A DNA stretch of 14,130 nucleotides from an uncultured Eubacterium sp. (GTDB lineage: Bacteria; Bacillota; Clostridia; Lachnospirales; Lachnospiraceae), in NCBI GenBank assembly GCA_900550135.1, contig URQO01000050.1, forward strand, positions 1-14,130, in the 5' to 3' direction. Under the pieces are notes generated by a model that ran no database searches, had not been told where the DNA came from, and worked only from the letters and a program-made list of their open reading frames with translations. Position numbers and translations under genes: made by a program. Shown piece after piece: positions 7,437 through 14,130 of this stretch; positions within the stretch are counted from its first letter, which is position 1, and every line of letters starts with the position of its first letter.

Positions 7437-7702
7437 TTACTCATCTTTTTTTATCAAAATATGGTAATTAGCTATAACAGGTTCAACGGCCTCCGTAATA
7501 ACTTTTTCAGACACTTCATAAATTTTTGACATTTCAACTATCAGTTCTTCTTTTGTTACATCTTTTTCAGGATTTCCATAAGACTCTTTGTTTCTTCATT
7601 TATTTGTAACACTGAATTTATTTTCATTCCATCTTGTCCCACCGGTACAGCACAATATTATTCCCCCATTATAATTATTTCAAATTCATATTTTAATTTC
7701 AT
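7437..7702 (-). pseudogene. Decayed PqqD-family gene (RiPP recognition element-like fold)
   Basis: Reading the minus strand from an ATG at 7700-7702, preceded by a strong AGGAGGAG site, gives MKLKYEFEIIIMGE, a TAA at 7658-7660, then YCAVPVGQDGMKINSVLQIN and EETKSLMEILKK. A one-base frameshift near 7562-7567 is needed to continue with DVTKEELIVEMSKIYEVSEK and a tail ending ILIKKDE at TAA 7437-7439. Joined, these make about 88 residues with the PqqD pattern: a VPVG strand, an LQIN.ET segment before a helix, then EEL/IYEVSE and a C-terminal winged-helix part. Intact PqqD-like proteins bind leader peptides for radical-SAM or other modifying enzymes; no such enzyme lies in this window. Two independent lesions argue for a real pseudogene, although sequencing errors cannot be excluded. 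The family assignment is from pattern recognition. Confidence 0.75.
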
Positions 7703-7704
7703 TC

Positions 7705-7770
7705 TTACTCTCCTCCTATAATATTTTTTAGTTCCATAAATGCATCTTGACAACTAAATAAAAAGTCCAT
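7705..7770 (-). CDS. Possible 21-residue small ORF upstream of the PqqD relic
   Basis: An ATG at 7768-7770 opens a 21-codon frame starting MDFLFSCQDAF and ending IIGGE, with its TAA 2 bp before the PqqD ATG. The GGE codons form the ribosome site of that gene, the tight spacing seen in coupled pairs. The open frame extends 12 more codons upstream, into the 3' end of the SDR gene, without a clear start. The ribosome site for the ATG is poor (AAGGA about 13 bp away). It could be a small peptide gene, the 3' remnant of a deleted gene, or chance. No family is recognised. Confidence 0.25.
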   Translation of the reverse strand: MDFLFSCQDAFMELKNIIGGE

Positions 7771-7801
7771 TCCATATAAGATATCCTTAGTTTTTATCAA
7801 T

Positions 7802-8617
7802 TTATCTTATGTTTTCAAACATTTCGATTTTTGTTGTTTTGATAATCTGCTCATAAAACTTCAATCCAAGAACCGGGAAAAATTTAGATGTAAAATTCAT
7901 TATCTTTGCACCTTTTCCTATTATAATTCTTGATTTCTGCTTAATAATTTTTTTGACAAGTTTCCTAACTACCTTGTCCACCTTTGACGAAGCCATTCTT
8001 ATCAGACGACTGTCTGACTGATAATATTGATTTCTGAATATGTCTGTTCTAATAAATCCGGGACAAACATAACCTATATACATTTCTCTTCCAAGCTCTC
8101 CTATCAACACTTCAGTATAAGCCTTAAGTGCTGCTTTACTTGCGCTATATATACTTGTTCCAACTAACGGTGAAAACACATCTGCACTTGATACATTTAC
8201 AATACCTGCCATTGTTGACTTTCTAAGAATTGGTAGCAATGCATTAATTGAATATCTGCAACTGTTAAAATTCACATCCATACATCTTTTAATTTGATTT
8301 TCAGTGTAATTTGCTGCCTTGTCAAAAGGTGGTAATATTCCTGCATTATTTATAAGTATATCAATATTGATATCTGCACTAACCAACTCATCAGCAAGAT
8401 AATGCCAGTTTTCTTCTACACTTACATCAAATATTCTATATGTAAAATAATCCTGTAAATAAGTCAATTCCTCCTTGACCGATTTCATTTTTTCTTCTGA
8501 CTGTCCAATGCCCATCACTTTACATCCTTGTTCTCTAATCAGATATAAACTTAGTGCTCTGCCAAGTCCCGATGATGCTCCTGTAATTAAAACTGTTTTT
8601 CCATATATCCAGTCCAT
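7802..8617 (-). CDS. Classical short-chain dehydrogenase/reductase (SDR), substrate unknown
   Basis: The 271-residue protein is a Rossmann-fold NAD(P)-dependent oxidoreductase. It shows the cofactor motif TGASSGLG (12-19), the structural NNAG (90-93), the catalytic Ser in NVSSA (141-145), and the YxxxK pair Y157 and K161 in YSASK, followed by CPGFIRTDIF (185-194). Every residue needed for classical SDR catalysis is present. A basic C-terminal extension (KKIIKQKSRIIIGKGAKIMN) is common in SDRs of Clostridia; no transmembrane segment is obvious. The start ATG is behind a spaced AAAGGA. A probable promoter lies at 8661-8689, divergent from tRNA-Glu. The gene sits between polC and rimP, adjacent in Bacillus, so it is an accessory insertion. 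The substrate cannot be told from the sequence. Confidence 0.9.
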   Translation of the reverse strand: MDWIYGKTVLITGASSGLGRALSLYLIREQGCKVMGIGQSEEKMKSVKEELTYLQDYFTYRIFDVSVEENWHYLADELVSADINIDILINNAGILPPFDKAANYTENQIKRCMDVNFNSCRYSINALLPILRKSTMAGIVNVSSADVFSPLVGTSIYSASKAALKAYTEVLIGELGREMYIGYVCPGFIRTDIFRNQYYQSDSRLIRMASSKVDKVVRKLVKKIIKQKSRIIIGKGAKIMNFTSKFFPVLGLKFYEQIIKTTKIEMFENIR

Positions 8618-8660
8618 TATACTTATAAATCCTTTCCTTTTTTATTTCTGATAACATACT

Positions 8661-8689
8661 ATAATATATTTGCAGAATATTATCTACAA
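8661..8689 (-). promoter_or_regulatory. Probable promoter of the SDR gene
   Basis: On the minus strand, TTGTAG (8684-8689) and TATTAT (8661-8666) are 17 bp apart. Transcription would start about 35-40 nt upstream of the SDR ATG. The match is good but the DNA is AT-rich, so chance matches are possible. Confidence 0.55.
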
Positions 8690-8723
8690 AAATGTAAAAA
8701 TTTTATTAAAATACATTTTCATC

Positions 8724-8751
8724 TTGCAAATTTTTTCTTTGTTGATATAAT
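8724..8751 (+). promoter_or_regulatory. Promoter of tRNA-Glu
   Basis: A -35-like TTGCAA (8724-8729) and a perfect -10 TATAAT (8746-8751) are separated by 16 bp. The tRNA begins 19 bp after the -10, leaving a short precursor leader for RNase P to remove. Confidence 0.75.
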
Positions 8752-8770
8752 AATACAGTATTGTTTATAA

Positions 8771-8842
8771 GGCTCGTTGGTCAAGTGGTTAAGACGCCGC
8801 CCTCTCAAGGCGGAATCACGAGTTCAATTCTCGTACGAGCTG
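8771..8842 (+). tRNA. tRNA-Glu (anticodon CTC)
   Basis: The 72-nt sequence folds fully by hand. The acceptor GGCTCGT pairs with ACGAGCT (8835-8841, first pair G-U) and is followed by discriminator G at 8842. The D stem is GTC/GAC, the anticodon stem CCGCC/GGCGG, and the T stem ACGAG/CTCGT around TTCAATT. The loop CTCTCAA places CTC at 8804-8806, decoding GAG. The 3' CCA is not encoded, so it would be added after processing. It has its own promoter and is followed by a strong hairpin terminator, so it is likely a single-gene unit. Confidence 0.96.
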
Positions 8843-8875
8843 CTATTTAATATAACATATGAGGATTAACTTCAC

Positions 8876-8925
8876 AAAACAAAAGCTACATCTTAATTTT
8901 TTGATGTAGCTTTTGTTTTATTATT
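8876..8925 (+). terminator. Strong intrinsic terminator after tRNA-Glu
   Basis: A perfect 17-bp inverted repeat (arms 8876-8892 and 8903-8919, 10-nt loop) contains AGCTACATC/GATGTAGCT, flanked by A-rich and T-rich arms. The right arm ends in TTTTGTTTTATT, giving a U tract on the plus strand; the mirrored A/T tracts could also let it work on the minus strand. Confidence 0.9.
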
Positions 8926-9037
8926 ACAAAAATAACAATTAACATACCATTATAAAATTTATTGCAAATATCCCCTTTCTTTATATCTTGCTTTATGTTT
9001 TTTGTAATAATATTGTAATTAATATGTAATAATGTTC

Positions 9038-9065
9038 TTTACATTTTGTATTTTTATGTTATAAT
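9038..9065 (+). promoter_or_regulatory. Probable promoter of the tRNA-like element
   Basis: A -35-like TTTACA (9038-9043) lies 16 bp before a perfect TATAAT (9060-9065). Transcription would begin near 9072, exactly where the tRNA-like sequence starts. Confidence 0.65.
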
Positions 9066-9071
9066 ACTAAT

Positions 9072-9127
9072 TAGTTGGCTCGGAGTGGTACTCCTTGAGT
9101 TATGGGTTCGATTCCCATCAGAGTTAT
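9072..9127 (+). ncRNA. Short tRNA-like RNA or deleted tRNA remnant
   Basis: The 3' half has a canonical T arm, ATGGG-TTCGATT-CCCAT (9102-9118), followed by an acceptor-like CAGAGTTA. Upstream is one hairpin only, with outer CTC/GAG pairs, inner GGAG/CTCC pairs and a TGGTA loop. There is no anticodon arm, and no 5' sequence pairs properly with the 3' acceptor; TAGTT/AGTTA pairs weakly with two G-U pairs. The element is about 55 nt, too short for a normal tRNA. It directly follows a good promoter. It may be a tRNA with an internal deletion, the 3' tRNA scar of an integrated element, or an unknown small RNA. GAGTTAT occurs on both sides of the T arm (9097-9103 and 9121-9127). Confidence 0.5.
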
Positions 9128-9166
9128 TTTTCTTTTTGTTTTATTATTATTTTTATTTTTTCATTT

Positions 9167-9200
9167 TGCATCTTTTTAGAAAAGATGTATTTTCCTTTTA
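9167..9200 (+). terminator. Hairpin with T-rich tail after the tRNA-like element
   Basis: TGCATCTTTT pairs with AAAAGATGTA (10 pairs including one G-U, 4-nt loop TAGA), followed by TTTTCCTTTT. It is AU-rich and weaker than its neighbours. Confidence 0.5.
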
Positions 9201-9206
9201 GTTTAG

Positions 9207-9238
9207 CATCGTTAGAAATAACGGTGCTTTTCTTTTTG
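9207..9238 (+). terminator. Intrinsic terminator downstream of the tRNA-like element
   Basis: GCATCGTTA pairs with TAACGGTGC (9 pairs, one G-U) around a GAAA tetraloop, and is followed at once by TTTTCTTTTT. This is a good plus-strand terminator and the most likely end of the transcript started near 9072. Confidence 0.8.
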
Positions 9239-9368
9239 TCTTAACTAATCATAGCTCCAATAATTAGATACCTATTTTCGGCATTTGCTATTTCTACATA
9301 ATTACAACTATAAATAACACAGCAAATATAGTAATAAATAAAGTAGCAAACAAAACAACAGGCAAAGT
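9239..9368. other. AT-rich spacer without recognisable gene
   Basis: No convincing ORF, RNA or promoter is visible between the terminators. The right part is strikingly A-rich on the plus strand, with several AGCAAA/AAAGTA words. I see nothing functional here. Confidence 0.6.
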
Positions 9369-9419
9369 AATAAAGCAGATTACTAAACAATACATTTAAT
9401 AATCTGCTTTATTTTTTAT
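9369..9419. terminator. Bidirectional-type hairpin terminator downstream of polC
   Basis: A perfect 14-bp inverted repeat (9369-9382 with 9400-9413, 17-nt loop) ends in TTTATTTTTTATT on the plus strand. On the minus strand the tail is poorer (TTTATTACTTTG). It lies about 130 bp past the polC stop with no other candidate between, so it probably ends polC transcription, and it could also stop plus-strand read-through. Confidence 0.75.
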
Positions 9420-9482
9420 TCATTAAATCAGTAACTGCTTTCTCGCTTTATGCTTTAAGTGGTAACTAACAATGGGATGTAT

Positions 9483-9570
9483 TTAACGAATCTTCCTAAA
9501 AATTAAATATTGATAACTGACTGTCTGTAATAAATTTTCTTAAAAATCGAATATTGATAACTGACTGTCT
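9483..9570 (-). repeat. 44-bp tandem duplication of the polC 3' end
   Basis: Bases 9483-9526 and 9527-9570 align without gaps at about 84 % (roughly seven differences, mostly transitions). The second block contains the end of polC (DSQLSIFDF and stop); the first would encode DSQLSIFNF and a TAG. Because 44 is not a multiple of three, the extra copy is out of frame with polC and is not translated by simple read-through. Confidence 0.9.
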
Positions 9571-12500
9571 TCAGGAAGTCCTTCAAGCAATCCCAAATCT
9601 GACATTGTTTCTATAACAGTTTTACTTAACTTGCTCTTTTCACGCAAATCATTTTTTGAAACAAATGGTCCGTCCTGAGCCTTTACTGCATCAACCAAAG
9701 CATCTGCAGCCTTTGTTCCAAGACCTTCTATACTATCAAGACTTGGCATTAACTTGCCATCAATAATCTGGAATTCATGAGCTTTCGCCCTATAAATATC
9801 CAGTGGTAAAAACTCAAATCCTCTGGCATACATCTCCTGTACAATCTTCATATCACCAAGTGAGTCTTCATCTTTCTTCGATGCCTCGTGATTTTCCTTT
9901 TTACGTTTCAAATCGGCCATAAAATACTCAAGTTTTTCTTTGCCCTGACACATTGTTTCATAGTCAAATGCTTTTGCTCTGATACCAAAGTATGCTGCAT
10001 AATATGCCAGTGGATGATATACCTTGTACCATGCCACACGTAATGCCATCATAATATAAGCTGCCGCGTGGGCCTTAGGGAACATATATTTAATTTTCTT
10101 ACATGACCAGATATACCATTCTGGAACGTTGTGTTCACGCATAACATCTTCTTCCTGTCTTTCCTCTCCGGTCTCTTTATCCTTATATGTAAGAAGTCCT
10201 CTACCTTTTCTTACATGTTCCATAATATCAAAACTTACCTGTGGTTCAATGCCCTTATCCATCAAATACACCATAATATCATCTCTTGTACAAATAGCCG
10301 ATGAAATAGTACATTTGCCTTCCTGAATAAGAGTCTGTGCATTTCCAAGCCACACATCAGTACCATGGGATAATCCTGCCAGTCGTACCAAATCAGCAAT
10401 CTTTGTAGGCTTTGTATCAACAAGCATCTGAATAACAAAGTCTGTACCAAGTTCCGGAAGTCCCAGTGAGCCTGTTGGGCATCCTCCAATGTCATCGCTT
10501 GTAATACCAAGTGCCTCAGGGCTTAAGAATAATGACATTACCTTTTTGTCATCAAAAGGCACATCTTTTTGAACATTGGTATTTGTTAATTTTTCAAGTC
10601 TTCTGATCATTGTCGGATCATCATGTCCCAATATATCAAGTTTTAACAGGTTGGCATCAATAGCATGATATTCAAAGTGAGTGGTAATAGTATCAACAGT
10701 CATATCATTTGCCGGCTTTTGAATAGGAGTAAATTCGTATATTTCCTTATCTCTTGGCACAATAACAATACCGCCGGGATGCTGACCTGTACTTCTTCTA
10801 ATACCTGTACAGCCCCTTGCAATTCTGTCAATTTCAGCTGTACGCTTTATAATGTTATGGTCCTCAAAGTAGTTTTTAACATAACCAAAAGCTGTCTTTT
10901 CTGCCACGCCGGCATAAGTTCCCGCTCTAAAAGTATGCCCCTTACCAAACATTACCTCAGTGTAAGCATGAGCATTTGCCTGATACTCACCTGAGAAGTT
11001 AAGGTCAATATCCGGCTCTTTTGTTCCACCAAAACCAAGGAATGTTTCAAAAGGTATTTCCAAGCCGTCTTTTATTAATTTTTCTCCGCAATGTGGACAA
11101 ACTGCATCAGGAAGGTCAAATCCTAAACCACCTTCTGCTCTTTCTTCTTTTATAATATCCTGAAGTTTTTTAATTTCATCCATAGATGTACCTTCAGGTG
11201 CTCTGTATTCATCTTCAAAAAATGAACTTTTACAATGTTCGCATCTGTAATGTGGTGCCAACGGATTTACCTCTGTAATACCTGACATAGTAGCTGCAAA
11301 TGAAGAACCTACAGAACCTCTGGAGCCTACCAGATATCCGTCTTCATTGGACTTCCACACAAGTCTTTGTGCCATAATGTACATAACGGCATATCCGTTC
11401 CCGATAATAGAATCAAGCTCTACTTCCAGTCTGTCCTCTACTATCTTTGGTAAGTCCTCACCATACATTTCATGAGCTTTGTTGTAACATATAGTTCTCA
11501 GATTTTCTTCTGAATTGTCCAAAATAGGTGGACATTTGTCAGGATGAATTGGAGAAATATTGTCAATCATATCTGCAATTTTGTTTGGATTTGTAATAAC
11601 AATTTCCTCTGCCACATCACTATCTAAATAATCAAACTCTTTTAACATCTCGTCAGTTGTTCGAAGGTATAAAGGAGCCTGGTTGTCCGCATCTTTAAAT
11701 CCATTTCCATATTGAATGATTCTTCTGTAAATTTCATCTTCAGGGTCAAGGAAATGTACATCGCATGTAGCCACAGTCATTTTATTAAACTTGCGACCAA
11801 GCTCAATGATTTTTCTGTTTACATCCATCAGTTCTTCTTTTGAATCCACTAGAAATTTCTTTTTATTATCTATGTCAGGATTTCCTGTCTTTAACATAAA
11901 CTCATTATTTCCCAATGGCTGTACTTCAAAGTAATCATAAAACTCTGCAAGTCTTGCAATTTCCTGTTGTGGTCTTCCATGAAGAATCGCCTGATACAAC
12001 TCACCGGCTTCGCAGGCACTACCTATCATCAGCCCTTCACAATATTTTAAATAATCACTTTTTAAAATTCTTGGTCGTCTGTTTGCAAATGTTTCAATAT
12101 GTGAAATTGAAATCAGTTTGTATAAATTAACTCTTCCTGTCAGATTTTTTATCAATATAATTGCATGATGAGCAGGAAGTTTGTTTATAAGGTTCTTGGA
12201 CTGTTTTCCTTCTGCATTGACCTGATCCAAATTGGTAATATCTTTGTTTTTAAGCATTGTGCAAAGTTTAAGGAAAATAAGTGCAGTACACTCAGCATCA
12301 TCTACGGCTCTGTGATGATGATCAAGTACAATTCCCAGTGCCTTTGCCACACTGTCCAACTTGTATCGTCCAAGACCTATAATCAAATATCTGGACATTG
12401 CCACTGTATCAACAACTGTAAAATCACATGGGAGATTTTGTCTCTGGCAATTTTCTGAAATAAAACTCATATCGAAATCTGCATTGTGAGCTACCATAAC

Positions 12501-14060
12501 GGCCCCCTGGCAAAACTCCATAAACTTAGGCAATACTTCTTCTATTTTTGGAGCATCAATAACCATATTGTCATTAATACTTGTCAGCTGCTCTATTCTA
12601 AAAGGAATAGGCACTTCAGGATTAACAAATGTACTGAATCTGTCTATGATTTTTCCATTTTCAACCTTTACAGCTCCAATTTCAATGATTTTGTCACTTT
12701 TTGCACTAAATCCGGTTGTTTCCAAATCAAATACAACATATGTATCATCAAGACTTTGTCCCTTTGGATTGACAATCATATCCTTTAAGTCATCTACAAG
12801 ATAAGCCTCCACGCCATAAATTAACTTAAAGTCGCACTCTTTTCCTGCTTTTTTGCATTCCTTTTCTATATCACAATATTCGTGCCATGCATCAGGGAAA
12901 GCATGAACTACACCGTGGTCTGTAATTGCTACAGCTCTATGCCCCCACTCGTATGCACGTCTTACAATATCTTTGCATTCGCTTACACCGTCCATATCAC
13001 TCATCTTTGTATGACAGTGAAGTTCCACTCTCTTTTCAACTGCCGTATCTTTTCTTTTTTCAGTAGAAAATGGTTGAATCTGCTTTATACCCTCAACATT
13101 GCTCATTTCAACCTGACGGTCATATGTGTCAAATTTGGCAAAACCTTTTATTCTAATAAATGAGCCTTTCTTAACATTTGAAGCAAATTCCTTTTTGGCA
13201 TTTTCGTCTCCTAAAAAGATTTTAACGGCTATACTATCTGTAAAGTCAGTAACTTCCAATGTAACAATAAACTTGCCTGTTCTTGTTTCCCTGTCTTCCA
13301 TAGTCATAACCTGACCTTTAATCACACAGGCTCCAGTTCCCTCAAATACATCACATAACTTTGTTTCTGCATCAAAATTAAAATCTTTTCCGTAAACTAC
13401 CTCGGGATTGTCCGAATATGTAGCCTTCTTTGGACGTTTTACTCTCTCCACTTTCTTTGGTTCTTCTTTTTCCTTTTCATGTTCTTTGCTAAGCAATACA
13501 TCCAACTCGTTTTGTAAACGTTTTGCATTTCTTTTTGCATAACGGTTTCCGTCAATCTGTCTTTTATATATTTTCACTTCCAAAGGCATGTTAAATCTCT
13601 TTGAAAATATGTTTTCAATAGTATCCTTTAGTGTCTTCATTCTGGCTTCTGATACTATACTTGATTCCAAATCAATAACAAGATTTTCTGATTCGTCAAA
13701 TCTAACTGGGGCTTTTTTGAAAAAAGTAGCTATAATGGGACTGATTTCATTTAACTCTAATATGATACTTTCCCTGTAAATTTCAAAAAGATTTTCTCTT
13801 GTATACTGTTTTGAAAGATTGTATTTTTCAACAATTTGTATTTCTATTTTTTTCCCTGTTCTTAAACCTCTTTTTAACTCTTCTCTTATTTTGAAAATAG
13901 CAGACTTTTCAATAAGTCTGCTGCTTTCTATATAGATTCTGATTTTTGTATGTTCGGTATTAGTAGCTATTCTGGTAACATCTACTATTTCAAATATACT
14001 TTTTAATTCATCACTAAGATTTAGATTAGGAAAAACTTCAAGAAAATTTTTAGCTGCCAA
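9540..14060 (-). CDS. polC: DNA polymerase III alpha subunit, PolC type
   Basis: PolC is the main replicative polymerase of low-GC Gram-positives. The 1506 residues (family about 1430-1500) show an N-terminal domain (1-215), an OB fold (about 224-335), PHP domain part 1 starting VELHCHTKMSD (345), and a DnaQ-like 3'-5' exonuclease inserted at about 440-605 with FDLETTG, HNADFD and HHRAVDDAECT. The second PHP part follows, then the polymerase core with GSRGSVGSSFAATMSGI, a zinc-binding pair CEHC and CPHCGEK, and the catalytic EPDIDLNFS. A helix-hairpin-helix region (SIEGLGTKAA) and the C-terminal beta-clamp motif QLSIF end the protein. The start is TTG, supported by GGAGG 7 bp upstream; no nearby in-frame ATG exists. 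It follows the upstream gene after 1 bp. Identity is certain. Confidence 0.98.
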   Translation of the reverse strand: MAAKNFLEVFPNLNLSDELKSIFEIVDVTRIATNTEHTKIRIYIESSRLIEKSAIFKIREELKRGLRTGKKIEIQIVEKYNLSKQYTRENLFEIYRESIILELNEISPIIATFFKKAPVRFDESENLVIDLESSIVSEARMKTLKDTIENIFSKRFNMPLEVKIYKRQIDGNRYAKRNAKRLQNELDVLLSKEHEKEKEEPKKVERVKRPKKATYSDNPEVVYGKDFNFDAETKLCDVFEGTGACVIKGQVMTMEDRETRTGKFIVTLEVTDFTDSIAVKIFLGDENAKKEFASNVKKGSFIRIKGFAKFDTYDRQVEMSNVEGIKQIQPFSTEKRKDTAVEKRVELHCHTKMSDMDGVSECKDIVRRAYEWGHRAVAITDHGVVHAFPDAWHEYCDIEKECKKAGKECDFKLIYGVEAYLVDDLKDMIVNPKGQSLDDTYVVFDLETTGFSAKSDKIIEIGAVKVENGKIIDRFSTFVNPEVPIPFRIEQLTSINDNMVIDAPKIEEVLPKFMEFCQGAVMVAHNADFDMSFISENCQRQNLPCDFTVVDTVAMSRYLIIGLGRYKLDSVAKALGIVLDHHHRAVDDAECTALIFLKLCTMLKNKDITNLDQVNAEGKQSKNLINKLPAHHAIILIKNLTGRVNLYKLISISHIETFANRRPRILKSDYLKYCEGLMIGSACEAGELYQAILHGRPQQEIARLAEFYDYFEVQPLGNNEFMLKTGNPDIDNKKKFLVDSKEELMDVNRKIIELGRKFNKMTVATCDVHFLDPEDEIYRRIIQYGNGFKDADNQAPLYLRTTDEMLKEFDYLDSDVAEEIVITNPNKIADMIDNISPIHPDKCPPILDNSEENLRTICYNKAHEMYGEDLPKIVEDRLEVELDSIIGNGYAVMYIMAQRLVWKSNEDGYLVGSRGSVGSSFAATMSGITEVNPLAPHYRCEHCKSSFFEDEYRAPEGTSMDEIKKLQDIIKEERAEGGLGFDLPDAVCPHCGEKLIKDGLEIPFETFLGFGGTKEPDIDLNFSGEYQANAHAYTEVMFGKGHTFRAGTYAGVAEKTAFGYVKNYFEDHNIIKRTAEIDRIARGCTGIRRSTGQHPGGIVIVPRDKEIYEFTPIQKPANDMTVDTITTHFEYHAIDANLLKLDILGHDDPTMIRRLEKLTNTNVQKDVPFDDKKVMSLFLSPEALGITSDDIGGCPTGSLGLPELGTDFVIQMLVDTKPTKIADLVRLAGLSHGTDVWLGNAQTLIQEGKCTISSAICTRDDIMVYLMDKGIEPQVSFDIMEHVRKGRGLLTYKDKETGEERQEEDVMREHNVPEWYIWSCKKIKYMFPKAHAAAYIMMALRVAWYKVYHPLAYYAAYFGIRAKAFDYETMCQGKEKLEYFMADLKRKKENHEASKKDEDSLGDMKIVQEMYARGFEFLPLDIYRAKAHEFQIIDGKLMPSLDSIEGLGTKAADALVDAVKAQDGPFVSKNDLREKSKLSKTVIETMSDLGLLEGLPEDSQLSIFDF

Positions 14061-14072
14061 TTTAATCCCTCC
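14061..14072 (-). promoter_or_regulatory. Ribosome binding site that fixes the polC TTG start
   Basis: GGAGG (14068-14072) lies 7 bp before the TTG at 14058-14060 and is embedded in the last codons (TGG AGG GAT) of the upstream gene. This suggests coupled translation of the two genes. Confidence 0.85.
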
Positions 14073-14130
14073 AGTTTTTTAGTTCCTTTTCTAATGTTTC
14101 TAACAATTTATCTTCCGGTACTTTTTTTAT
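14062..14130 (-). CDS. 3' end of an upstream gene, probably ispG
   Basis: The minus strand is open from the window edge to a TAA at 14062-14064. The last 22 codons start IKKVPEDKLLETLEKEL and end NWRD. The stop is 1 bp before the polC start, so the two genes are surely in one transcription unit. The VPED..L...LEKEL pattern resembles the C terminus of IspG (4-hydroxy-3-methylbut-2-enyl diphosphate synthase of the MEP pathway), which often precedes polC in Clostridia. Too little is visible to prove this; proS is the Bacillus neighbour and is an alternative. Confidence 0.7.
   Translation of the reverse strand: MKKVPEDKLLETLEKELKNWRD

Noticed and set aside
7555..7570. Programmed frameshifting at an A-rich run in the PqqD-like gene.
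   Set aside because: The run of five A could slip, but an in-frame TAA upstream at 7658-7660 already breaks the gene, so decay is the simpler explanation.
8930..9060. AT-rich stretch considered as a replication origin or DnaA-box region.
   Set aside because: No cluster of DnaA-box-like words was seen; the AT-richness matches other intergenic DNA in the window.
12165..12804. Several plus-strand open frames within polC.
   Set aside because: All are antisense shadows of conserved PolC exonuclease sequence, without start signals.

Overview
The window is a low-GC Gram-positive stretch, most likely from a Lachnospiraceae-type member of Clostridia. This is inferred from the AT-rich sequence, the strong GGAGG ribosome binding sites, a PolC-type replicative polymerase, and a rimP-nusA-rnpM-ylxQ-infB-rbfA-nrnA-truB cluster without ylxP. 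All protein genes lie on the minus strand; the tRNA and a tRNA-like element are on the plus strand. The left end is a contig end: bases 1-49 are Illumina P5/TruSeq adapter sequence, not genome.

Read in the direction of transcription (right to left), the layout is as follows. A 3' gene fragment (probably ispG) ends 1 bp before polC (9540-14060, TTG start). A sparse 0.7 kb region (8843-9539) holds several hairpin terminators, a short promoter-driven tRNA-like sequence near 9072-9127, and a 44-bp tandem duplication of the polC 3' end. tRNA-Glu(CTC) at 8771-8842 is divergent from a short-chain dehydrogenase gene (7802-8617). Then comes a decayed PqqD-family gene (7437-7702) carrying a nonsense codon and a frameshift. 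A clear promoter (7371-7399) and a structured leader follow, then the transcription/translation operon running to truB, which is cut by the adapter at the contig edge.

The operon genes serve one theme. RimP and RbfA mature the 30S subunit, NusA controls elongation and termination, RnpM and the L7Ae-like YlxQ bind RNA, IF-2 starts translation, NrnA degrades nanoRNA/pAp, and TruB makes tRNA pseudouridine 55. In Bacillus subtilis polC lies directly before rimP, so the 2.2 kb between them here (tRNA-Glu, SDR gene, PqqD relic) looks like a lineage-specific insertion.

Most of the window is conserved housekeeping DNA and I see no intact new system. The items most worth a second look are the adapter chimera, the dead PqqD gene, the tRNA-like transcript, the duplicated polC clamp-binding tail, the possible NusA-responsive rimP leader, and the repeat-built low-complexity segments of IF-2 and NusA.
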